DNA from: Ascaphus truei
Lineage: Eukaryota; Chordata; Amphibia; Anura; Ascaphidae
Reading direction: 5' to 3'
NCBI GenBank assembly: GCA_036426205.1
Contig: CM071570.1
Span: forward strand, 53,899,087 to 53,963,086
Length of the DNA: 64,000 bases
Shown: positions 23,619-33,948 of the stretch, one piece after another
Layout: every line of letters begins with the position of its first letter
Numbering within the stretch: position 1 is the stretch's first letter
Notes under the pieces: model-generated
Told to the model about the DNA's origin: nothing
The model's input: only the letters and a program-made list of their open reading frames with translations
Databases searched by the model: none
Position numbers and translations under genes: made by a program

Positions 23619-25222
23619 GAAAAAGAAAGTACACCCTCTTTGAATTCTATGGTTTTACATATCAGGACATAATAACAATCATCTGTTCTTTAGCAGGTCT
23701 TAAAATTAGGTAAATACAACCTCAGATGAACAACAACACATGACATTTTACACCGTGTCATGATTTATTTAACAAAAATAAAGCCAAAATGGAGAAGCCA
23801 TGTGTGAAAAACTAAGTATACCTTATGATTCAATAGCTTGTAGGACCACCTTTAGCAGCAATAACTTGTAAGTAATCGTTTTCTATAGGACTGTATCAGT
23901 CTCTCACATCGTTGTGGAGGAATTTTGGCCCACTCTTCTTTACAACGTTGCTTCAGTTCGTTGAGGTTTGCGGGCATTTGTGTATGCACAGCTCTCTTAA
24001 GGTCCCGCCACAGCATTTCAATCGGGTTGAGGTCTGGACCTTGACTGGGCCATTGGAACACCTTGATTCTTTTCTTTTTCAGCCATTCTGTTGTAGATTT
24101 GCTGGTATGCTTGGGATCATTGTCCTGTTGCATGACCCAATTTCGGCCAAGCATTAGCTGTCGGACAGATGGCCTCACATTTGACTCTAGAATACTTTGG
24201 TATACAGAGGAGTTCATGGTCGACTCAATGAATGCAAGGTTCCCAGGTCCTGTGGCTGCAAAACAAACCAAAATCATCACCCCTCCACCACCGTGCTTGA
24301 CAGTTGGTATGAGGTGTTTGTGCTGATATGCTGTATTTGTTTTTCACCAAACGTGGCGCTGTGCATTATGGCCAAACATCTCCACTTTGGTCTCGTCTGT
24401 CCAAAGGACATTGTTCCAGAAGTGTTGTGGTTTGTTCAGATGCAACTTTGAAAACCTAACCGTGCTGCCATGTTCTTTTTAGACAGAAGAGGCTTTCTCC
24501 TGGCAACCCTTCCAAACAAACCATACTTGTTCAGTCTTTTTCTAATTGTATTGTCATGAACTTTAACATTTAACATGCTAACTGAGGCCTGTAGAGTCTT
24601 AGATGTAACTCTGATTTTTTTTGCAATTTCTCTGAGCATTGCACGGTCTGACTTTGGGGTGAATTTGCTGGGACGTCCACTCCTGGGAAGATTGGCAACT
24701 TTCTTGAATGTTTTCCACTTTTGAATAATATTTCTCACTGTAGAATGATGGACTTTAAATTGTTTGAAAAGGGCCTTATAACCCTTCCCAGATTGATGGG
24801 CAGCAACAATTGCTTCTCTAAGATTATTGCTGATGTCTTTCCTCCTTGGCATTGTGTTAACACACACCTGAATGCTCCAGACTAGCAAACTGCTAAAACT
24901 TCGGCTTTTATAGAGGTGGTCACACTTGCTGATGATCAATTAATCAAGGACATTTGATTAGCAGCACCTGTCTGCCACTTAGCATCTTAATTCCTATGGA
25001 AGCAGTAAGGGTGTACTTAGTTTTTCTCACACAGCTTCTCCATTTTGGCTTTATTTTTGTTAAATAAATCATGACATGGTGTAATATGTCATGTGTAGTT
25101 GTTCATCTGAGGTTGTATTTACCTAATTTTAAGACCTGCTAAGGAACAGATGATTGTTATTAGGGTCTGATATGTAAAACCATAGAATTCAAAGAGGGTG
25201 TACTTTCTTTTTCACACAACTG
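23619..25222 (-). mobile_element. Near-complete Tc1-like transposon (copy 2)
   Basis: The right terminal repeat (TACTTTCTTTTTCACACAAC TG, 25201-25222) is followed by TA. The left repeat is recognisable from about 23619 (GAAAAAGAAAGTACACCCTC) but has lost its outer ~10 bases. The terminal repeats are ~200 bp and include ATGTAAAACCATAGAATTCA. The transposase gene lies between them on the minus strand. Copies at 10276 and 28137 are the same family. Confidence 0.95.
23852..24852 (-). pseudogene. Tc1-like DD34E transposase, inactivated
   Basis: The start is the ATG at 24852 (MPRRKDISNNLREAIVAAH), not the upstream in-frame Met at 24939. An N-terminal paired-like HTH region covers about 120 residues (HQSGKGYK, NLPRSGRPSKFTPKSD, MLNVKVHDNTIRKRL). 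The DDE domain shows VLWTDETK (first D), QQDNDPKHTSKS (second D) and [12 protein letters not shown] (E), the DD34E type. The gene is dead: a 1-bp deletion near 24460 shifts the frame after NMAARL, and a TGA stop at about 24352 (probably CpG decay) lies between the first and second D. The C-terminal piece 24280-23852 stays open. It would have cut and pasted the element at TA sites. Confidence 0.9.
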
Positions 25223-25227
25223 TACAT

Positions 25228-25401
25228 GAGAAGCGCACACTCCAAGGTTAAAATAATAACAAAAAACTGTTTATTTATTCCAAAAAATGCACATGCTCAC
25301 TGAAAAAACAAAATAAAAAGAATGTCAGTGAGCATTTGCATTTCATGGAATACATTAACAATTTTTTTGTTATTGTTTTTACCTTGGAGCGCGCACTTCT
25401 C
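25228..25401. repeat. Foldback repeat abutting the Tc1 end
   Basis: GAGAAGCGCACACTCCAAGG at the left is repeated inverted as CCTTGGAGCGCGCACTTCTC at the right, with TGCTCACTGA / TCAGTGAGCA near the centre. The arms are ~80 bp. It may be the terminal hairpin of a PLE or MITE; no coding frame is present. Confidence 0.7.
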
Positions 25402-25439
25402 ATTTCTTCTTTAGTTTTTCTTTTGGACGTGGTTCATTC

Positions 25440-26262
25440 TTGTAAGGAATTTGGGAACACGTCCTTTGCGACGTGTTCCCTCCTTACCTGTCACAGCACA
25501 GACATCCACTCTGGCACCAGCGCGTGCGCGCACCCCCGCTCTGCTTACAGAGCGCATGCGCACGTGCAGCTCTTCTAGTGTGCTACAGAGCTTAGTTCCA
25601 CCCCCTCGGACGCGTCACGCTTCTTTCGCGTGTGGCGAACGCACGTGATGCCGTGCACTGCTCCCCAGCTGCGTGGCAAGTTCTCATCTAGCCCACTTGT
25701 CTCCTGCAGCCAATCCATGTCTCCGCAGAGGCCGCACCTCCGCTCCGCCTCCCTTGCCACTGGTTCCTGTGTGCTAGAAATACCCTGTATTTCCCTTCCT
25801 GCTTTGCTGAGCATAACTGGTTGCAGCCTTTTGCTCCTGCGTTTGTTGTGCCTTGCTCCTTGTCTTGTGTTTCTTGCAGTTTGGATTCTACGTGTACCGA
25901 CCCGGCTTGACTGAACCCCTCTGGATATTGACCCCGGCTTACCCTCGACTCTGCGGATCTCTCCAACCCAGACCACGGCTATACGGACTTCCACGATTCA
26001 GACCTCTCCAACCCCAGACCACGGCTTAACAGACTTAGACAATTCTGACCTCTCCATCCCAAGACCTTGGCAAGTATCAGGACTAACCCACTCTCTCCAA
26101 CCCAGACCCGGCTATGTTGACAATCCGCCTGCCAGGCACGCTTCCGCTGCTGTGGGTGCGTGGTTCTATACTTCCCCACCTCAGTACCGGGATCCTGTCT
26201 TGCTCGTGGGTAGCGCATGCGTTGTAATTCTGTAGACAAGCCGCCCTTGACTCCGGAACACA
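25440..26262 (+). mobile_element. LTR-like sequence of gypsy type
   Basis: The C/T-rich sense-strand sequence has repeated phrases around CTCTCCAACCCAGACC (about 25963, 26000, 26096) and GACCCCGGCTTACCCTCGAC. This is characteristic of the R-U5 part of frog gypsy LTRs. Terminal TG...CA and a target duplication were not identified. Long minus-strand frames through it (for example 25994-25575) look incidental. Confidence 0.45.
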
Positions 26263-26525
26263 CTTGGGTTTTTTTTTATTCCTACAGACTCTTCCTAATT
26301 TTAAGGAATTAAAAAGTATAGCATTTCCTGACTTTGCTACCTTTGATTCACACCATTTTATTTTTTCCTGTTTATGCATGTTTTAGTTGTTTTATATTTG
26401 TGCACCGCATGGTTAAATTGCATGGGTATTTTTTATATTGATATTAGTCATTTATGATTGTTTATCACAGCACATTGCCCCACATTACTCTACAATGACA
26501 GTTTGCAAAACATTGTCTATTTTAG

Positions 26526-26643
26526 GAAATGGATTGAAGGCACTCAGCTGAGAGACATACACTTTAAAATAGTGGAGTTTAATCCATTGGTACTTAAAGG
26601 GAAAATTCGACCGGATGCAGCCTATCCTGAGCTTCTTCAACCA
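26526..26643 (+). CDS. Candidate internal exon of unidentified gene
   Basis: An acceptor (TTGTCTATTTTAG) and a strong donor (GTAAGT at 26644) bound 118 bp. In phase 2 to 0 these encode KWIEGTQLRDIHFKIVEFNP followed by LVLKGKIRPDAAYPELLQP. The composition is protein-like and there is no stop, unlike the surrounding repeats. I do not recognise the protein, and it is neither RBKS nor CMIP as I know them. It could be a chance frame, a gene nested in the presumed CMIP intron, or a fossil exon. The open frame continues past the donor only because of the GAGACA repeat. Confidence 0.4.
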
Positions 26644-26681
26644 GTAAGTACAGATGTTTTACGAGAGTGGAGGGAAAAGAA

Positions 26682-26806
26682 ACAGAGAGAAACAGAGAGA
26701 GACAGAGAGAGACAGAGAGAGACAGAGAGAGACAGAGAGAGACACACGGAGAGAGAGACACACGGAGAGAGAGACACACGGAGACACGGAGACACGGAGA
26801 GACAGA
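26682..26806. repeat. (GAGACA)n / (ACGGAG)n microsatellite
   Basis: This is a tandem AGAGAGAC and ACACGGAG repeat lying 40 bp after the candidate donor. It generates Arg/Glu/Thr frames on plus and Ser/Val/Leu frames on minus. Confidence 0.9.
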
Positions 26807-26890
26807 CTTTGTGGATTTTGGGCCTTTGTAGCTTTGTATTAGGTTATTAAGTGTGATTTGCAAACACGGTTTAATATTTGTAATGTACAT

Positions 26891-27226
26891 GTGCGCTGAC
26901 GAGTATTCTAAAACTTACCTTAAACTTGCCTTAGAAAATCTGGGGCTATCACCAACAAGATCCATTTACATGCTGGGTACATGCTGCAACATTTCAGTGA
27001 CATTTCTGCAGAGACTAATGGCCCATCGGATTAACACAGCAGGGGTCCTTGGCAGTCCCATTCAGCTTGATTGGGACTGCCATGGACCCCCGCTGTTAAT
27101 GCTGTCTGCAGAAATGTCACTGAAATGTACCCAGCATGTACCCAGCATGTACCCAGCATGTACCCAGCATGTACCTGGGTCTTGTTGGTGATTGCCCCAG
27201 ATTTGTTTTAGAATACTCGTCGGCAC
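26891..27226. mobile_element. Foldback MITE with GACGAGTATTCTAAAAC ends
   Basis: The ends GTGCGCTGACGAGTATTC and GAATACTCGTCGGCAC are inverted copies. Pairing continues almost to the centre (CTGCAGAAATGTCACTGAAATG at 27105-27126 pairs with 26992-27014). The right arm contains four tandem CAGCATGTACC units (27133-27175), whereas the left arm has one. It is non-coding. Confidence 0.8.
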
Positions 27227-27229
27227 TAC

Positions 27230-27670
27230 AGTATTTGAGAAAGAAGGTTCTACTGGAAATACAGCCTCAGCTTTTTACTGCTCAGTTTTTCCCGGTAACA
27301 TTTCCACATAATGGACAATAAAAGTACATGATCTCACGTGACACAATTTTTCTGTAGTTCAGTCACACAGGATGCATTTTAAACAATAATTGGAGTAAGG
27401 ATTCATTTGATCACATATGTACCTTTAGGTCTGGTTATCCTGTCCAATTATGAAAAATGTGCAAAACTGTCAAATGTATTTGCAAAACTGTACATTCCCC
27501 CCATCCCCCCCACAAAAAAATGTGAGTCCCTGTAAAGGTTTTGCCGAACCTCAAAGGGCTTCTAATGTGGCCATATTAGTAAGTGAAATACAGTATCGCC
27601 AGACAGTGAGTGAAACATGGTGTGTGTTCGGGGTTGCCACCTCTCCGGGTTTCACCCGGAGACTTCGGGT
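27230..27670. other. Unannotated stretch
   Basis: No gene was seen. CACCTCTCCGGGTTTCACCC at about 27637 is a short hairpin that leads into the shared block at 27675. Confidence 0.4.
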
Positions 27671-27674
27671 TTGG

Positions 27675-27722
27675 CGCTCCTCCTCTCGGACGCCACCTGC
27701 TGGTCTTTGAGGGAAACAGGTC
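27675..27722. repeat. 48-bp block identical to 30781-30828
   Basis: CGCTCCTCCTCTCGGACGCC and the following 28 bases are identical at the two sites. The second site lies within the LTR-like insert of Tc1 copy 3. Confidence 0.9.
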
Positions 27723-27846
27723 TTAATACGTACCAATTTCCTCCTCCGCAACAGAGGCATACTGTGCCAAATACATGATAAAGTGTACTTAAGTAAATCA
27801 GAGGCATACTGTGCCAAATACATGATAAAGTGTACTTAAGTAAATC
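27721..27846. repeat. Dispersed repeat with internal tandem duplication
   Basis: This matches 22588-22665. The segment CAGAGGCATACTGTGCCAAA...AAGTAAAT is then repeated once more (27749-27798 and 27799-27846). Confidence 0.8.
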
Positions 27847-27849
27847 ATT

Positions 27850-28134
27850 CAACAACTGCCCCATCGCACTCTAGTAATGGTAATAAAATAATCTATTAGG
27901 AGTCTGGTTCATGTAACCCTTTAGGTGCCAAATGTATTTAGGTGCCTCGATGCCGATCACATTTTACATCAGAGTGATATGATTGCTACAAAATTAATCA
28001 CATGGATGACACGGTGCCGTCTGATCACTCGGAATGAGTGTATATGGCTGCTGCTGTGTTTGCTGCCTCACTTGGACTGTGTGAGCCGGATTGCGCGCCC
28101 ACTTCTCTGGATCAGTTAAATGATTAACAACAGA
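27850..28134. other. Unannotated stretch
   Basis: Nothing recognisable was found before the TA target of Tc1 copy 3. Confidence 0.4.
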
Positions 28135-28338
28135 TACAGTTGTGTGAAAAAGAAAGTACACCCTCTTTGAATTCTATGGTTTTACATATCAGGACATAGT
28201 CACAATCATCTGTTCCTTAGCAGGTTTTAAAATTATGTAAATACAACCTCAGATGAACAACAACACATGACATATTACACTGTGTCATTATTTATTTAAC
28301 AAAAATAAAGCCAAAATGGAGAAGCCGTGTGTGAAAAA

Positions 28339-29205
28339 CTAAGTACACCTTATGATTGAATAGCTTGTAGAACCACCTTCAGCAGCAATAACTTGAAGTA
28401 ATCGTTTTCTGTATGACTTTATCAGTCTCTCACATCGTTGTGGAGGAATTTTGGCCCACTCTTCTTTACAACGTTGCTTCAGTTCATTGAGGTTTGTGGG
28501 CATTTGTTTATGCACAGCTCTCTTAAGGTCCAGCCACAGCATTTCAATTGGGTTGAGGTCTGGACTTTGACTGGGCCATTGCAACACTTTGATTCTTTTC
28601 TTTTTCAGCCATTCTGTTGTAGATTTGCTGGGGTGCTTGGGATCATTGTCCTGTTGCGTGACACAATTTCTGCCAAGCTTTAGCTGTCGGACAGATGGCC
28701 TCACATTTGACTCTAGAATACTTTGGTATACAGAGGAGTTCATGGTCGACTCAATGACTGCAAGGTTCCCAGGTCCTGTGGCTGCAAAACAAACCCAAAT
28801 CATCACCCCTCCACCATCATGCTTGACAGTTAGGTATGAGGTGTTTGTGCTGATATGCTGTGTTTGGTTTTCGCCAAACGTGGCACTGTGCATTATGGCC
28901 AAACATCTCCACTTTGGTCTCGTCTGTCCAAAGGACATTGTTCCAAAAGTCTTGTGGTTTGTTCAGATGCAACTTTGCAAACCTAAGCCGTGCTGCCATG
29001 TTCTTTTTAGAGAGAAGAGGCTTTCTCCTGGCAACCCTTCCAAACAAACCATACTTGTTCAGTCTTTTTCTAATTGTATTGTCATGAACTTTAACATTTA
29101 ACATGCTAACTGAGGCCTGTAGAGTCTGAGATGTAACTCTTGGGTTTTTTTGCAATTTCTCTGAGCATTGCACGGTCTGACCTTGGGGTGAATTTGCTGG
29201 GACGT
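28339..29205 (-). pseudogene. Tc1 transposase, C-terminal part (copy 3)
   Basis: The segment contains VSMLNVKVHDNTIRKRL, VLWTDETK (first catalytic D), QQDNDPKH (second) and LNPIEMLW (E). One extra base near 28832 breaks the frame between the first and second D (after HLIPN). The N-terminal part lies beyond the insert at 31178-31353. Apart from the insert and the one-base shift it is better preserved than copy 2. Confidence 0.9.
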
Positions 29206-31175
29206 GAATGTCACGGTAAATTATGACAAGATATAATATACACCAAATAACTGGGTTGAACTGAACGAGGCTTAGATATAATAAAGTATATTTATTTCTT
29301 AAATAGGTGAACACAGCAATATAGTACAATTAACAGGCAAGAAGGTAACACTTACTTAGGGTTGGGAGTTGAAGAAGTAGCAGATAGCAATTCTCCAGCA
29401 ATCAGGTGACAATCAAGATTTAATTAGAAGACAAAGACTGTAAGATTGACCACAGTTTATATACCTTGGTAACCCTATTCTAACATTGAATACAGACTAT
29501 TGGAGAACAATTATCTGTATCCAATCTCTAACGTGGGAACACAGTTTAACCCATGCCCCCCAGCTATTTCGCCCATGCGTACTGGGACTCGGAGGGTCTC
29601 ATTTCTGTAGCCCCATATCTAAATCAGGGGCGCCGGCCAGTCTTCCAAATGAAGTATCTGGCAGGATCTTCCTTATTTGTAGGTGTAAGATATAACACTT
29701 ACAAACCACTCCAGTTTGATGCTTCTCCGCCCTCATGTAAACAGTTAGAGTGGCAGAGTCTTTTGATCAGCACTTGGTTTCTAGACATTGGGTCGCCCCC
29801 CTGACTATTTGCATTCCATTGTGTGAAGGAATCTTTGCGGGTTTTTATCCCCGCTTTGGAATACAATATTAAAGTTAAAACACAAACATATTAAAATATC
29901 CGGTTCTGTTAGGTCCTGCAGGTCGAAACTTTCCAGACCTTAATGCCGTAACTGGGACACTATAGGGTCCGAGTTTCAGCCCGCTGCAACCTTGAGAATG
30001 GAGATACACAAATACCACTTACACCGTTTCATACTTTAACACAAAATTCTCCGCTGTAAAATAAATCACAGTTTTTCACTAAATCCCCATTGAAAACAAT
30101 GGGCTCCGCCGCCATAGACTTTCAATGGTAACCCGCCGCCATTGGCGGCTATGGGAGTCCGCCGCCAAAGACTTTTAACGGGGCATCGCCGCCGTTGAAG
30201 CCTATGGGATTTCTCCGCCATAGCCGGTCAATGGGAAACGGCCGCCATTGAAGTCTATGGGGAAAACTCACAAAACTTTATGGTGGTCCATACTCCATCG
30301 GTTTGGTCAGAGAGGGTCAGGAATGGTTTTGAAGCCATGCCGGAGCAGTGACTACAGGCATCCCAAACCATGGCCCTCTGGACCCTCCAGAACCGGAGGT
30401 ATGGGCTTATGATTTGTAGGGTTTCGGACTTAGCCGTTTTCTCGTGCTGCTCTGCTGCCGCCTTTGGAACCTATGGCGCGACCCGCTCTGCCAGCACGAC
30501 CCTTTCCGGGGGTCCTGGATTCTTGACCCGGTGGTGGTCGAGTGAGGGGAGACCTAGGGACTAGGGACAAAAAGAATTTCATTTCTGGGTGCCCTAGAAC
30601 CTAAGATTCCCACGCCACTTGACGTTGAACTTGACTAATCAGTGATGAAAGCTCTTTTTCAGACAATGTATCCGCTTTGCGGTTTTGCGGTTTGGACGGC
30701 TGCCAACTCGTGCCTGGAAAGCGCCGTCGAGGAATCTCCATTGAAGTCAATGAGCCCATTGACTTACAATGGGAAGCCGCCGCTCCTCCTCTCGGACGCC
30801 ACCTGCTGGTCTTTGAGGGAAACAGGTCCAAAACAGCTAGATCAGCCATTGAAATTAATGGAGCCCCAATGGCGGCCTATGGGACCCTGCAAAATGGTGC
30901 CTGAAAAGGCGGGAAAATTAAACAAAGGGCTATAATCACTATACAACTATTAACCCTTGCCCTCCCGGATGGATCCAAGTGTGTGTGTGGTGCAGACACT
31001 GACATTATAATAAAACATGGGAACAGGGGAACATACATTTTCATGACATAGCAAGGTGTAAACCACATTCCTGGACCGCAGTCCAGTTAACCCCTTGCCT
31101 CCCTGGTGAGGTCAGGGGGTGGCCATATGGGATGCAACCCCTTTAATACTGGGCCAATCCCCCTCTCCCTCTACA
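29206..31175 (-). mobile_element. ~1.97-kb LTR-like insert in Tc1 copy 3
   Basis: The insert begins GAATGTCACGGTAAATTATG and ends CCCTCTCCCTCTACA. The minus strand carries a TATA box (GGTATATAAACTG, about 29455) and AATAAA (about 29290), so it reads as a large solo LTR in minus orientation. Only a 2-bp GT is repeated at the junctions (29204-29205, 31176-31177), and no 4-6-bp duplication is clear. Inside, 30075-30270 is a degenerate tandem of GCCGCCAT...CTATGGG units. Confidence 0.6.
30075..30270. repeat. Degenerate GCCGCCAT/TGAAGTCTATGGG tandem repeat
   Basis: Units of roughly 30-40 bp repeat the themes CCGCCATTG and CTATGGG(A/G). A looser echo occurs at 30735-30880. It forms part of the LTR-like insert. 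Confidence 0.65.
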
Positions 31176-31177
31176 GT

Positions 31178-31353
31178 CCACTCCTGGGAAAATTGGCAAC
31201 TGTGTTGAATGTTTTCCACTTTTGAATAATCTTTTTCACTGTAGAATGGTGGACTTTAAATTGTTTGGAAATGGCCTTATAACCCTTCCCAGATTGATGG
31301 GCAGCAACAATTGCTTCTCTGAGATCATAGCTGATGTCTTTCCTCCTTGGCAT
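31178..31353 (-). pseudogene. Tc1 transposase, N-terminal part (copy 3)
   Basis: It starts at MPRRKDISYDLREAIVAAHQ (ATG at 31353) and runs through KFKVHHSTVKKIIQKW-type HTH residues to NFPRSG, where the insert cuts the gene. The true start is the MPRRK Met, three codons after an upstream in-frame Met. Confidence 0.9.
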
Positions 31354-31759
31354 TGTTTTCACACACCTGAATGCTCCAGACCAGCAAACTGCTAAAACTT
31401 CGGCTTTTATAGAGGTGGTCTCACTTGCTGATGATCAATTAATGAAGGGCATTTGATTAGCAGCACCTGTCTGCTACTTAGCATCTTATTTCCTATGGAA
31501 GCAGTAAGGGTGTACTTAGTTTTCCACACATAGCTTCTCCATTTTGGCTTTATTTTTGTTAAATAAATCATGACACGGTGTAATATGTCATGTGTTGTTG
31601 TTCATCTGAGGTTGTATTTACCTAATTTTAAGACCTGCTAAGGAACAGATGATTGTTATTATGTCCTGATATGTAAAACCATAGAATTCAATGAGGATGT
31701 ACTTTCTTTTTCACACAACTGTATATATCCACTAAACATAGGCGTTCCAGAGAGGAGCA

Positions 31760-32330
31760 CACGCGGGTCTCCTGCAGCCCCTTCCAAGTGGACTTCATAC
31801 CTGATGTGCCTGTTTATACCTTACTTGTTGTAAGTAGGGCTCCAATTTTTCCACATTGATGAGCATCAGCGCCACGTTATCTCTGTGATCCAGAAATCGG
31901 ATTGCCTTTCCTTTTCATATATTTTATTAAATTGTATTTTACTTTACCAGCAGTTCACTAGCATTCTATGTGTATGTATGTCTGTTAGTCCAGTGTTCAG
32001 TCTAGTCTTGTTGTCTGTTTAGTATTAGTTTTGGTTTTTACATGTTCTGTCAGTTATTTTAGTGGTTTAGCAGTATACACTATGATTTCTCTGTATGTTT
32101 ATCTCCACATGTCCTGAGGAGATCTTCGTGAACGTTTGAGGCACATCCGAATCCTCCTGACTGGACTCAATTATATGGTTTGATCCACATTTGCCATTCC
32201 TTGATATCTGGACTTATTATTAACTTTAAGGCGCCGGAGTCAATTTATTGTCTGTATCTGTGTTAACCTGATTTGTATCGATCGGATTCCTTTAGGCAGC
32301 CTAGCACATATATATACAGTATGTGTACTA
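31760..32330 (+). mobile_element. PLE-like terminal fragment
   Basis: The sequence context (pyrimidine-rich 5' leader-like stretch) contains CCTGAGGAGATCTTCGTGAA CGTTTGAGGC at 32113-32142, a degenerate hammerhead motif of PLE type. No RT frame follows on this strand. Confidence 0.45.
32113..32142 (+). ncRNA. Hammerhead-like motif (decayed)
   Basis: The first box CUGAGGA fits CUGANGA exactly. It is followed by a short GAUC-UUCG helix-loop, and then GAAC in place of GAAA. Probably inactive. Confidence 0.35.
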
Positions 32331-32574
32331 TCCAATTTGGATTACAACTGTGAGTTTAACTGTGTTTATTATCAGCACCCCCACATCACAGCACAATCAC
32401 CAGTCACTTTGAGCATTAGTGCTATAGCATTATTCTTTATTACACATATAGCCAATGTTACTGCCCTCATTAACATGGCACTTTATGCAGAGTACAGCAC
32501 CATTCTGCTTTCTCACTGACATGTATCAAAGCAGCATGCCTGTTTTCCTTAATTTTTAATTTTTTTAGAGTTGT

Positions 32575-32938
32575 AGAATTGAAGCAGGGGGTCTCCGGAT
32601 CAGAACTGCGTTAATTTCAGCTGAGGGGTCCCTTGCTTCCCAAGATGCAGACAGCAGCTCCGATGGGGTTGTTGGGGCTATCAAAATAGCGGTGTTTAAA
32701 TGCCCCACGAGCCAATAGGAAGCCGTGACATCATCCCTTGTGGCTACCTATTGGTGGCCGCCATTGTGATCGCCACACACAGCCCTACTGGAGTTTCTGC
32801 TGACACTTCCTACTGAGGTAAGTATCCCGGGAAGTATGGGATCCCCAGAGCTGAAATCAATTCGGTTCAGCTCCTGAGATGCCCTGCTACAATACTATAA
32901 TTTTTAAAAAAAAGCAGGATTGCTGCTTTAACATGGAA
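32575..32938. repeat. Dispersed repeat, GAAGCAGGGGGTCTCCGG family
   Basis: This is homologous to 8880-9260 and 54395-54540. The right end CAGGATTGCTGCTTTAA is a TTAA-type terminus. The sequence between is GC-rich with a CCAATAGG-centred segment. No coding frame. Confidence 0.55.
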
Positions 32939-32939
32939 T

Positions 32940-33040
32940 AAAATTGCTAATTTATATTTTATTGCAATACCTGCTTTGCCCACTAGGCGTCCCATTGAGT
33001 CATGTTACGGAGGGGTGCTAGACCAAGTATGCGTATACTG
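32940..33040. other. Short unannotated stretch
   Basis: Nothing was recognised between the TTAA-type repeat and the PLE tail. Confidence 0.4.
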
Positions 33041-33916
33041 TAGGTCAGTGGTACGCATAAACAAAAATAAACTGTGCGCTACTATCTAACTCCTACTTAT
33101 AACTAATTAAAGTGCAGTGACTAAACCATATATAGACTATATAAACCACAATACCAAGTGAATAAGTGATTATATAATAAATTATATCATAACCGTGTGG
33201 TTGATAAGGGCGTCTGCTGCTATAAACATTGGGGGTGGCTCAGCACCCCACACACTCTAGGAAATGGAAACAAAAAGAAAACAGCGCACAACGCCAAATA
33301 GTGAAGCAAGTAATAAAAATGTATTACAATAATATTGGGGTATAAAATCTGCGTACATCAAATAAGGAATACATAAGCATTTAGTGTATATAACACTTGT
33401 TACCACTCCAGGATTGTAAACAGGGGAATCAGCTTTATCTGCAGGAGCCTCTGTGGTGGTTGTGGGGCACAGGATCCCTCATACACTCTTTGTCCAGCTG
33501 GAAGCTGCTTTCAGGGGAGTTCCTTAGCAGCAGTCTGGCTCAACTGCAGGTTCAAGCACTCACTGAAACAAAGTCTCAGGCGGCAGTATGCCTCTTCCAG
33601 AGGTTTTTCTTCTTTTCTTACAATCCTCCGTTTGCAGCAGTGACAGGGCAGTTCAGAGCCGATGGAGAGGCTCAGCAGACACTTCCGCAATTGCATGCAC
33701 CTGCACGGCGTGCCACGATGTCGCTCCGTCACGTGATGTAGCGGGGTGACGTCACAGCTCCCGTGGCAATACGGAAGGAGCAGAAGAAAGTCCTTCAGAG
33801 TCTCTACAGCGGCGCAATAACCGCTTCGATCAGCAAAAAAACCCCAAATGGTATTGAATACGATGCAGATACAGGGGATAATAAAAAACAATAAATTGGC
33901 ATAAACTAAATACATC

Positions 33917-33948
33917 CAACGCGTTTCGTACATCTAAGTACTTCGGGA
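33917..33948 (-). ncRNA. Hammerhead-like motif of the PLE
   Basis: On the minus strand GUAC-UUAGAU-GUAC forms a helix, then GAAAC GCGUUGGA follows, as in PLE hammerheads. The CUGANGA box is degraded to CCCGAAG, so self-cleavage is unlikely. Confidence 0.5.

Larger units (their letters stand above)
28137..31721 (-). mobile_element. Tc1-like transposon (copy 3), split by an LTR-like insert
   Basis: Both terminal repeats are present (CAGTTGTGTGAAAAAGAAAG at 28137; ...TTCACACAACTG ending at 31721), flanked by TA at 28135-28136 and 31722-31723. The Tc1 sequence is continuous from 28137 to 29205 and from 31178 to 31721. It is interrupted by 29206-31175 at the GGGACGT/CCACTCC site of the transposase gene. 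Confidence 0.95.

Noticed and set aside
24939..24939. Upstream Met as the Tc1 transposase start
   Set aside because: The conserved start MPRRKDIS is 29 codons further in (24852); the upstream residues have no counterpart in copy 3.
26594..26890. Ser/Val/Leu-rich minus frame and Arg/Glu-rich plus frame
   Set aside because: Reads through a GAGACA microsatellite; only the upstream 26526-26643 part is exon-like.
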